DNA from: Spirochaetaceae bacterium 4572_59
GTDB taxonomy: Bacteria > Spirochaetota > Spirochaetia > DSM-2461
NCBI GenBank assembly: GCA_002084805.1
Contig: NBMC01000011.1
Coordinates: 1-61,864, forward strand
DNA length: 61,864 nucleotides
Direction: 5' to 3'
The translations under genes and the position numbers were made by a program. The notes below the pieces were generated by a model. That model was not told the origin of the DNA, searched no databases, and saw only the letters and a program-made list of their open reading frames with translations. This document shows, piece by piece, positions 54,700-61,864 of this stretch; position 1 is the first letter of the stretch, and each line of letters begins with the position of its first letter.

Positions 54700-55461
54700 T
54701 TACGGTTTAGGTAATCCGTTCAGATACTGACTCGGGGAAACGCCGATAAATTTCCTGAAAACTCCGCTGAAGTAACTCATATCGCGGAATCCTGTCATTC
54801 TGGCTACCTCATTGATTCGGAGGCTCTGGTTATTCATAATTTCCAGAGCTTTTTTCAGACGGTGGTAACGTAGGTATTCCAGGAACGAGTAGGATGTTTT
54901 CGTCCGGAAAAGACGGGAAAGGTAGCTCTCTGTAATCCCAATGGATCCGGAGGCATCCCTGAGGGATATATCCCGGCTGTAGTTCTCCTTTATATAGTCA
55001 ATGGCCGAGTTTACATAATAATCTTGTTTATCCATCCGGGGCGGCTTGATATATTCCCGGAAGGGAGATGCGGGAAGGGGCTGCTGTTCTTCCTTATTCT
55101 GAAAGGAGTCAGAGATTGACTTTAATGCTTTGAAGAACTCTTCGTCATCTATGGGTTTGACAATATAGTCTTTTACTCCCAGTTTAATTGCTTCTCTTGC
55201 ATAGAAAAAATCACTGTGTCCCGTCAGAATCAGAGCGGCAGTTACAGGGGCATTCTTTAGCATGGAAATACCATCCTGACCGGGCATACGAATATCTGTT
55301 ATTACCAGATCAGGATGAAGGGCTTTGATCATCTCTTCTCCCTCCAGACCATTTTTGGCAAAACCAATGACCTCGCATGAAAATCGCTCCCAGGGAGTTG
55401 TCAATATTAGTTCGTTGCGGAGAAGCTCTTCGTCTTCTATAATGAGTACTTTTATCTTCAT
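54700..55461 (-). CDS. YesN-type response regulator (REC plus AraC domain)
   Basis: A 253-residue regulator with a receiver domain (phospho-acceptor Asp in LVITDIRMPGQDG; Lys in DYIVKPIDDEEF) and a C-terminal AraC domain (SIGITESYLSRLFRTKT and ARMTGFRDMSYFSGVFRKF). It is the second gene after the YesM-type kinase, 1 base apart. It converges with the MalEFG-type importer operon and is probably its activator, since such pairs usually control the adjacent sugar importer. Confidence 0.92.
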   Translation of the reverse strand: MKIKVLIIEDEELLRNELILTTPWERFSCEVIGFAKNGLEGEEMIKALHPDLVITDIRMPGQDGISMLKNAPVTAALILTGHSDFFYAREAIKLGVKDYIVKPIDDEEFFKALKSISDSFQNKEEQQPLPASPFREYIKPPRMDKQDYYVNSAIDYIKENYSRDISLRDASGSIGITESYLSRLFRTKTSYSFLEYLRYHRLKKALEIMNNQSLRINEVARMTGFRDMSYFSGVFRKFIGVSPSQYLNGLPKP

Positions 55462-55462
55462 A

Positions 55463-57163
55463 CTATTCCTCTTTCAGTTCTCCCAGTTGAATTCTGATAA
55501 TACTCTGTCCATCCTGTTTGGTGCAGAACAAACCGGCATCCTCTCCATAGTATAGCTTCAAGCGTTTATTTACATTATAAAGCCCTATTCCATTTGGATT
55601 TGCCAAAGCATCCTGCCATATTTTTTCATTCAGCTCCGTGCCGTTATCCTTTATCAACACGGAGGAGGAAGCCTCCTCGGCTGTAATGACAATCTTTTTC
55701 TCTCCTATCAATTTTTCCAGGCCGTGAATAACGGCATTCTCCACAATCGGTTGAATGATCAGCCGCGGGAGGATAAAATTCTTAAAGGATTCATCGACGT
55801 AAATTTCCCAGTTGAAGCTGTTTCCGAAACGGATTTTCTGTATCTGCAGGTAGCCCTCAACAAGCTCGATGCTTTCAGCAATGGTGCTAAGCTCTTTATG
55901 GCGGCCCATGGCATTTCTGAGCAGTTTGCCTAGTTGTGTAATAATTATCGTGATATCATCGATTCCATGCAGTTTGGAAAGGGATTTTACCGTATTCAGG
56001 GTATTGTAAAGAAAATGCGGATTGATCTGCGACTGCAGGGCATGTCTTTCTGCCGTGTGAAGGGCCTTTTCTCTTTCCAGTCGGGATTCCATCAGATCCT
56101 GTATCTGATGGGCCATATCATTAAAACCGTGAATCAGGATATCAAACTCATCGCCATTGGTTTCTTTCAGCCGAAAATCCAGATTCCCCTTTTCCATTTT
56201 TTTCATGGCAGCTACCAGAGTGCGTAGCGGTTGAGTTATGGTTCTTGCCAGGCTTAAGGCTATCATAGAAGAAAAGACAAGACCTATAATGGAAATAATC
56301 AGGATGATCCGAATAAGCAGTACCAGGTTGTCTGTAACTGTATCCAGTTCCAGGGTTCCCACAAGCATAAGCTCATCTGAATAGAGAGGGGCGTAGGCCA
56401 CAAGAGTTTTATCGTACTTTAGAATGCCTGATTCCCCCGGAGGAACCCGCCAGTCCTGAGCAGAGAAGTTTCCCGATTCGTCCTCTCTGAAAAGGCTGAC
56501 CATTTTCAAACTGATATGGTCCATCAGATAGATATCCGTAAAGAAATCTGCATTTATCTGTTCCAGTGAGTCTGCGATGGGGCCCGTATTCAGATCCATA
56601 ATAAGGAACCCCGATTGCCCGTCTTTTCCTTTCAGTTTGTTGAAGAACGAGATGGCCACTCTTTCTCCCCGGGGGTTGATAAAACTGTCTATCATGGGAA
56701 ACGCGGTCCGGTTTTTTTTCAGCTTTATATAGGTGCTAAGGGATTGGTCAGATGAGTTAGGATTGTAAATGGTCGGAAGAACGTGAGAGGAGAAGAGTCT
56801 CGATCCATTCTGATTTATCAGGTGGATGGAGGCTTTTTCGATATTTCCCGCCAGTTCTTTATAGAGATTCTGATAGAGCCTTGATAACTCTTCCTTTCCT
56901 GGAGAGTCAGGAGAAAACAGGACTTTTGTCTGCTGTTCATCTCTTGAAAGCTGTTTGGATAATTCCCTGTACTCCTGCAGGGTCAGGTTCATGCGGGAAA
57001 CCAGCATTTCCATACGGCTGCTGGACTGCTTGCTGAAGGTTTCTTCTATCATCCTGTTGGAGAAAAGAATGGAAACCATCCCCAGCAGCAACACTTGGAT
57101 AAAACCTGTTAGAAGAAGAGACAGGAATATTTTAGTCTTGAAGCGCTGGGGGACTAAACTCAT
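55463..57163 (-). CDS. YesM-type sensor histidine kinase
   Basis: A 566-residue membrane kinase with two membrane helices (about 12-33 and 275-300) flanking a large extracellular sensor domain, then HAMP (LARTITQPLRTLVAAMKKME), and a His_kinase domain whose phosphorylated His is in LQSQINPHFLYNTLN. The ATPase end is present (VLIKDNGTELN and IGLYNVNKRLKLYYG). It should sense an extracellular sugar with its binding protein. The start overlaps the upstream methyltransferase gene by 4 bases. Confidence 0.93.
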   Translation of the reverse strand: MSLVPQRFKTKIFLSLLLTGFIQVLLLGMVSILFSNRMIEETFSKQSSSRMEMLVSRMNLTLQEYRELSKQLSRDEQQTKVLFSPDSPGKEELSRLYQNLYKELAGNIEKASIHLINQNGSRLFSSHVLPTIYNPNSSDQSLSTYIKLKKNRTAFPMIDSFINPRGERVAISFFNKLKGKDGQSGFLIMDLNTGPIADSLEQINADFFTDIYLMDHISLKMVSLFREDESGNFSAQDWRVPPGESGILKYDKTLVAYAPLYSDELMLVGTLELDTVTDNLVLLIRIILIISIIGLVFSSMIALSLARTITQPLRTLVAAMKKMEKGNLDFRLKETNGDEFDILIHGFNDMAHQIQDLMESRLEREKALHTAERHALQSQINPHFLYNTLNTVKSLSKLHGIDDITIIITQLGKLLRNAMGRHKELSTIAESIELVEGYLQIQKIRFGNSFNWEIYVDESFKNFILPRLIIQPIVENAVIHGLEKLIGEKKIVITAEEASSSVLIKDNGTELNEKIWQDALANPNGIGLYNVNKRLKLYYGEDAGLFCTKQDGQSIIRIQLGELKEE

Positions 57164-58260
57164 TTACGGCACATAAAAATATGGTACTGTTTGTTCTGGG
57201 CAATGGTTATGGCACCCTCAAAGAGTCTTTCCAGTTCACTCTGGTATCCCAGGTGACGGTTGGCCACGATAAAAAGCTGTCCTCCCTTTTTCAGGACACG
57301 GGCGGATTCACGGAGAAAACCGAGTCCTGATTCTACTGATACCCTCTGCTGCTGATGAAACGGGGGATTGCAGATTACCAGATCAGCCGATTCGTTTTCA
57401 ATTCCCTTCAGAATATCAGTATGAATAGTCTCTATTCTTTGACCAAAACCGTTTGCTTCGGCTGAAATCCGGGTGCTTTCCACGGCAATGGCTGAATCAT
57501 CTGTTGCGGTGATGCTGGCTTCCGGCCAGTTCAGGGCTGCTGCCAGTGCAAGGACTCCCGCTCCGCATCCGGGATCAATAATCTTTTCGGGGGCATTAAC
57601 CCTGGGGAAGTGTTCCAGTAAAAACTGTGTTCCCGGATCAATGCGGCTTTGGGAAAATACTCCCGGTAGAGCCGTAATATTCAGATCCTCCCATTTTAGA
57701 ATTATAGTTTCCTGGGGTGATAAACCGGCAGAGCCTTTCGTTTTTCCGCTGTAGAAACGGGCTTTTTTCCAGATTCTGGAGTAGGCAGCATTCTCCGTAT
57801 GATTCTCGAAACTCTCAAAAAAGGAGGGGGGCAGGTTTCTTGAGTGGGCCGCTGCGAGAATAGGAGTGCCTGCGGGAACTCTCAAGCGGATCTTTTCCAG
57901 TTGATATTCGAACATCCCGTTTGATTTTGGAATCTTCATCAGAACTAGATCCGCATCAATTTTTTCATTATTGACCGTTCCACTAAAGTTGGGGAGAGCT
58001 GCTTTGGCAGCAGTGATATTTGCGTTGATACTCTCTCTGGCACAGTAGGAATCATTCCATGAGATAGTACTCCTCTCTCCAAGTGCCGTACCCAGAGCAC
58101 CGAAGTTATCATTTATAATCAGGATTCTTCTGGAATCGGGATAATCCTTCAATTGTTCCAGAAGATATTCATCTCCGGAATCCCAGGGACGAAGGGAATT
58201 ATCATCTGTAGTAATAGTCAATTTGTGTTCTCCCAGAGGAGATTGCCATGTATAAGTCAT
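57160..58260 (-). CDS. rlmG: RlmG/RsmC-like rRNA guanine-N2 methyltransferase
   Basis: A 366-residue S-adenosylmethionine-dependent methyltransferase with an N-terminal pseudo-domain and a C-terminal catalytic domain. KIIDPGCGAGVLALAAALN is the SAM-binding loop and LVICNPPFHQ is the NPPF catalytic motif of the guanine-N2 family. FSQSRIDPGTQFLLEHFP is the family's linker. The length is closest to RlmG, which modifies 23S rRNA, but RsmC is close and cannot be excluded. It is the first gene of an overlapping run with the YesMN pair. Confidence 0.85.
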   Translation of the reverse strand: MTYTWQSPLGEHKLTITTDDNSLRPWDSGDEYLLEQLKDYPDSRRILIINDNFGALGTALGERSTISWNDSYCARESINANITAAKAALPNFSGTVNNEKIDADLVLMKIPKSNGMFEYQLEKIRLRVPAGTPILAAAHSRNLPPSFFESFENHTENAAYSRIWKKARFYSGKTKGSAGLSPQETIILKWEDLNITALPGVFSQSRIDPGTQFLLEHFPRVNAPEKIIDPGCGAGVLALAAALNWPEASITATDDSAIAVESTRISAEANGFGQRIETIHTDILKGIENESADLVICNPPFHQQQRVSVESGLGFLRESARVLKKGGQLFIVANRHLGYQSELERLFEGAITIAQNKQYHIFMCRK

Positions 58261-58340
58261 TCCTTCATTATAGCTGGCAATTCTTTTCCTTTCTATGGAA
58301 TTTCCCCTCTCTTTGATGATATGATCTCAGCCGAGGATCT

Positions 58341-59870
58341 ATGTTTAAACTGAAAATTCCAATCGACAATGTCTCACTCCGGGCTTTCCTGTATCTGATA
58401 GATCTGAGAAACCTGAAAAGTGAGTTAAGCAATACAACAATCTGTGACTATATTCTAGAAACCTTCAAGGATATTTTTACGGCTCGCTATAAGGATATGA
58501 AGTCTTTCCGTTCGGGTTATGCGGGTAATCTGGCTCTGATCTTTGATTCTGATGAAGCCCTGTCGGGGAATATGAATAAATTCACCAAAGTCCTGGATCC
58601 TCTGCTGAAAAAAACTATAGTTAATCTGAAAACAGTCAGGATCCGTCTTGATGGAGAGTTCTGTATTATCAGTCAGATCCCTACAGAAGAGGATTTCCAG
58701 CTCCTCTCGGTTTTTTTCAATCTGAAACCTATCAATGCCATGATCAATCGGAAGGTAAATCTGGCCGAAGCAGAAAAGGGCTGGCTCTCACGGCTATGCG
58801 CTCAGTTCTCTCTTGTGCTGGAAGATATGCCGCCCCATCCTGCCTTTGAAACAGGCCGGGGAAAGACCGGTTCCACTGCAATTCTGAATCGATATACTAT
58901 CTACAATCGGGGGAACATCTGGTTCGATGTATTAAAGCCCAACTATTACAACTTTAAAAATCTCCGTTATAAACTCTACCTGCGAAGTCTTCTCATCGAG
59001 CAGGATAATCTGTTCTACTGTCTTGTCAGAGCCTGTGAGTTTGACTTTGATTTCAAAACAGTCTTTGATCTGGGGATCTCCCTGGAGGATGATACTCCAT
59101 TGCTTAAAACTGCTGCTATCAATGATCTTCTGGAGCTTGATGATGTGATCCTAATCAGTAAGGAAAAGTTAAAGCCTCTGATCATTAATCATGTGGAAAC
59201 TCCGCGAAACTATCAGTATATGTTTACCCTCCTGGATAATTTTCTGGTCTTTCAGGACGGTACTATGATCGATATCTCAGCCATAGCCGTAAAAGAGGCA
59301 TCCGAATTTATGGCTATGGCCAATTTTAATCCTAATATCACCTTCGACAAGGATGCGGAAAATGCTGTAAAAAAGGATCTGACCAGTGAGATTAAAAGGG
59401 ATGTGGATTTTAAACTCCGGCGAATCTCCCGTGCGGGAGAAGAGAGCCATACGGTTATGAAATTTATCGAAAAGAGTAATAAAGGGCTTCTGAAGGTCAA
59501 AGATTACCGTAGAAACCCCGAGGGGTACATCGAGTACGGAGAGGAGAAGACCTGTCTTATCGTATTCAACGGGACTCGCTATCCTGACTTTCTCTGTATT
59601 TTTCTGGAAGATGCGGAAAAAGTAGAGAAACGGGGAGCAAGGACTTACTACGATTATACTACTTATATGCTGTCTGAGAGCGGACGGTTCAGACATCTTT
59701 TCTTTGAGGTAGAGGCAGAATACAATCAGTCCTCTTTTAAATCTCATGATACTTCTGCCGAGAGTCTAATGAAATGCAAGTATATTTTCTGTGAAAACAA
59801 AACTTCTGATCTCTATCAGTCACGTTATAAAGTATCCATACCCGTTGTGGGTATCAGGGAGATCTCATGA
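58341..59870 (+). CDS. Unknown protein coupled to an adenine DNA methyltransferase
   Basis: A 509-residue soluble protein with no membrane segment or signal peptide that I can see. I do not recognise a family. It is rich in beta-strand and Asp/Glu patches, and has segments such as YKDMKSFRSGYAGNLALIFDSDEAL and TCLIVFNGTRYPDFLCIFLED. No nuclease, helicase or ATPase motif is evident. Its stop overlaps the methyltransferase start by 4 bases (ATGA), so the two are probably co-translated. Upstream, GAGGA (58333-58337) is only 3 bases from the ATG. It could be a specificity, regulatory or restriction partner. Confidence 0.75.
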   Translation: MFKLKIPIDNVSLRAFLYLIDLRNLKSELSNTTICDYILETFKDIFTARYKDMKSFRSGYAGNLALIFDSDEALSGNMNKFTKVLDPLLKKTIVNLKTVRIRLDGEFCIISQIPTEEDFQLLSVFFNLKPINAMINRKVNLAEAEKGWLSRLCAQFSLVLEDMPPHPAFETGRGKTGSTAILNRYTIYNRGNIWFDVLKPNYYNFKNLRYKLYLRSLLIEQDNLFYCLVRACEFDFDFKTVFDLGISLEDDTPLLKTAAINDLLELDDVILISKEKLKPLIINHVETPRNYQYMFTLLDNFLVFQDGTMIDISAIAVKEASEFMAMANFNPNITFDKDAENAVKKDLTSEIKRDVDFKLRRISRAGEESHTVMKFIEKSNKGLLKVKDYRRNPEGYIEYGEEKTCLIVFNGTRYPDFLCIFLEDAEKVEKRGARTYYDYTTYMLSESGRFRHLFFEVEAEYNQSSFKSHDTSAESLMKCKYIFCENKTSDLYQSRYKVSIPVVGIREIS

Positions 59871-61543
59871 GTCTTGAACAGCCTTTTTTAAGTAAACAGA
59901 TTATTGCCTATATCGGAAATAAGCGGAAGCTTCTCAATCTGATCTCCCGGGGGATCGACTCCCTGAATCTGGGAGACAGGGCTGGCATAAAATTCCTGGA
60001 TATTTTCGCAGGGAGCGGTGTTGTCTCCCGCCTGGGGAAATCTCTGGGCTTTGAGGTATACAGTAATGACTGGGAGTTTTACTCCTATATCCTGAACCGG
60101 GGATTTATTTTGACAAACTCTTCAGATATTGCCAGGCTGTTCGGGAGTGAGGAGGCCTTTCTGGAAGAACTGGAACGGCTGAATACTCTGCCTGAGCCGC
60201 CGGATGAAGAACGTTATATCGCCCATTATTATGCTCCGGCAACCTTTGATCTACAGGATGTGGATTACAGGACCCAGCGCCTGTTCTATACGCGGCATAA
60301 TGCCCTGGTGATAGATAAAATCCGGAATGAAATCGACAGGGCCTACCCCGGCGGATCGGGGAATCCCGACCAGGAGCAAAAACGGGATCATCTTATAGGC
60401 CTTCTGGTCTATGAGGCGGCTACCCACACCAATACTTCCGGTGTGTTTAAGGCCTTTCATAAAGGATTCGGTGGGCACAGTCGGGATGCACTGACCAGAA
60501 TTCTGGCTCCCATCCGGCTCCGGCCATCTGAACTGATCGATTCGGATTATCCCGTCCATATCTACCGGAAAGATGCCAATGATCTGGTAAAACAGCTGAG
60601 GGGAATGGATATAGCCTATCTGGATCCGCCCTACAATCAGCATCAGTACGGCAGCAACTACCATATGCTGAATACCATTGCCCGCTGGGATAAGATTGCC
60701 GCTCCTCTGGATCTGAATGAAAAGGGAGAACTCAAGGAAAAAGCGGCTATCCGGAAGGATTGGAAGGATACCAGATCAAACTACTGTTATAAGAATTCGG
60801 CAGCCTCAGCCTTTGCGGATCTTCTACAGAACCTGGATGCCAGATATATCCTGATCAGCTATAGTACTGACGGCATAATCCCCTTTGAAGAGATGAAGGA
60901 TATCTGCCGTCGGAAGGGCCGTTTGAAAATCGTTACAAATGAGTATACCAAGTACCGGGGGGGGAAGCAGAGCAACTCCCGCCTGAATACCAATGTTGAG
61001 TTTATTCTGATTGTGGATACCACCGTTCCCTCCACTCCGGCGTCCATGCGTAAGGTGGACCGGGTTATTGGTCAGAACCGCTTGAGGTTGCTCTTTAAAA
61101 ATAACTTCTCCCGGGAGAAACTGCAGGAACAGGCTATGACCATCGGCGATGGCAAGCTGGTATTTAAGCTGATTCATAAGGAGCTTGAAATTACAAGCCG
61201 TGATTATTTTGAACTGATTCCTCCCGATAATCTGGATGATCTGTCCCTTGATGAGATTTTTCTTTTAAGCAGCAAACTGCAAAGCTCTCTCTGTCTGACC
61301 AAAGAGGAGGAGCTGAATGAGATCCTGAGCAAGATTGACGCTGATCCCGACAGAAATCTCTATTTTATCCGCCTCATACCGGATAGACTTAAAAAACTGG
61401 CCCATAAGAAGAACAAAAATCGTTTTTATCATTATCTGGAAGAGATCAGGGCGATAGAATCCCATCACAGGGAGCTCTATTCTCTTATAAAAAAACGTAT
61501 AGACAGTATCGAACAGCTGGCTGAAAAACGATTTACAAATTAG
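59867..61543 (+). CDS. D12-class adenine-N6 DNA methyltransferase
   Basis: A 558-residue enzyme with the D12/Dam-class SAM motif (FLDIFAGSGVVSRLGKSLG) and the catalytic DPPYN in AYLDPPYNQHQYGSNYHMLN, plus a YIGNKRKLLNLI start that matches the class. About 200 extra C-terminal residues (after VDTTVPSTPASMRK) form helical segments of unknown role. It methylates adenine in DNA and could belong to a restriction-modification, regulatory or phage-defence unit with the gene before it. No restriction enzyme can be named. Confidence 0.9.
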   Translation: MSLEQPFLSKQIIAYIGNKRKLLNLISRGIDSLNLGDRAGIKFLDIFAGSGVVSRLGKSLGFEVYSNDWEFYSYILNRGFILTNSSDIARLFGSEEAFLEELERLNTLPEPPDEERYIAHYYAPATFDLQDVDYRTQRLFYTRHNALVIDKIRNEIDRAYPGGSGNPDQEQKRDHLIGLLVYEAATHTNTSGVFKAFHKGFGGHSRDALTRILAPIRLRPSELIDSDYPVHIYRKDANDLVKQLRGMDIAYLDPPYNQHQYGSNYHMLNTIARWDKIAAPLDLNEKGELKEKAAIRKDWKDTRSNYCYKNSAASAFADLLQNLDARYILISYSTDGIIPFEEMKDICRRKGRLKIVTNEYTKYRGGKQSNSRLNTNVEFILIVDTTVPSTPASMRKVDRVIGQNRLRLLFKNNFSREKLQEQAMTIGDGKLVFKLIHKELEITSRDYFELIPPDNLDDLSLDEIFLLSSKLQSSLCLTKEEELNEILSKIDADPDRNLYFIRLIPDRLKKLAHKKNKNRFYHYLEEIRAIESHHRELYSLIKKRIDSIEQLAEKRFTN

Positions 61544-61599
61544 TGAGACTTCTGTAAATAAACCTTCTCTGAGAATTAATATTCCTGAATTCAATTCAT

Positions 61600-61864
61600 A
61601 AGTGCATAGCCCGACCCTGCCTGTTCTCAGTACATATGAGCCTTCATCCTGTTGCTTTTCACCATATTTATTCTCTTTCAACCATTTCAGGTTATCTTTG
61701 GTGGAAATTCCTGCGTCCATGACAATAGTTTTATCACTATCTGCAGACAGGTTCTTTTCCAATGACTTCATCATCAGATCTTTTTTCCTTTGATCTGCCG
61801 TGTTTAGCCTTTGGATTACCTAAAGCCTGCCCTTCAAAATATGAGTTGGTCAGATCAAAAAAAA
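61600..61864 (-). pseudogene. IS1634-type transposase remnant
   Basis: Read from the window edge on the minus strand, FDLTNSYFEGQALGNPKAKH with GRSKEKRSD directly after it, then in another frame MMKSLEKNLSADSDKTIVMD with AGISTKDNLKWLKENKY, then DEGSYVLRT, are successive pieces of an IS1634/IS4-group transposase. About 35 residues between the first two pieces and a larger part before the last are missing, and the frames do not match. The 5' end is outside the window. It is inactive, and its ends and target duplications cannot be seen. Confidence 0.75.

Overview
The window (about 45% G+C by eye) looks like a chromosomal piece, possibly a whole contig, from a free-living spirochaete of the Spirochaetaceae/Sphaerochaeta type. 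I base this on the solute-binding proteins, whose signal peptides end in A-(E/N)-G-Q-Q, on the two-gene FtsX plus LolA-like export cluster, on the many sugar ABC systems and YesMN-type regulators, and on the diderm envelope functions. No rRNA, tRNA or CRISPR was seen.

Layout. 1-800: an AraC tail and a VapBC-type toxin-antitoxin pair. 900-6400: a YtrA/GntR-LolD-LolCE-LolA-like-barrel cluster whose regulator and ATPase are damaged by deletions. 6470-10000: serA, a TrhA/hemolysin III protein and a flavin disulfide oxidoreductase. 10275-17025: an overlapping operon of two EmrE-like half flippases, a GT2 glycosyltransferase, an ATP-grasp ligase and a NitT/TauT-type ABC importer, facing a GT39/ArnT-like transferase. 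17099-21345: a tandem rhodanese lipoprotein and a broken GH2 beta-galactosidase. 21650-22687: asnA.

22824-38734 is the most interesting part: an inositol utilisation locus with an unusual lower pathway. It has an inositol-type ABC importer, two IolG-type dehydrogenases, IolE, IolD and IolB, which together convert myo-inositol to 2-deoxy-5-keto-gluconate (DKG). The usual next enzymes IolC (kinase), IolJ (aldolase) and IolA (dehydrogenase) are absent from the window. Instead there is a three-gene operon of a transaldolase-family protein, a CoA-acylating aldehyde dehydrogenase and a biotin-dependent acyl-CoA carboxyltransferase subunit. A 15-bp motif (TATTATCAKACAATA) sits over the promoters of that operon, of the iolBDEG operon and of a FadR/GntR regulator gene, tying them into one regulon. 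I propose that the transaldolase-like enzyme splits non-phosphorylated DKG into malonate semialdehyde and a dihydroxyacetone unit (transferred or released), that the acylating dehydrogenase makes malonyl-CoA, and that the carboxyltransferase makes acetyl-CoA. This resembles transaldolase-type sulfoglycolysis.

38800-61864: a decayed hybrid histidine kinase, a LemA/TPM cluster, CHR-type transporter halves with a Nudix protein, two GGDEF proteins, a TPR lipoprotein-like protein, a NapH-type ferredoxin, AzlCD, a sugar nucleotidyltransferase, a maltose-type ABC importer facing a YesMN two-component system, an RlmG-like methyltransferase, an unknown protein paired with an adenine DNA methyltransferase, and an IS1634-type transposase remnant at the edge.

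A recurring oddity is that several genes (GntR, LolD-like ATPase, beta-galactosidase, histidine kinase, transposase) carry internal deletions of tens to hundreds of bases without inserted DNA. This is either real gene decay or an assembly artefact.
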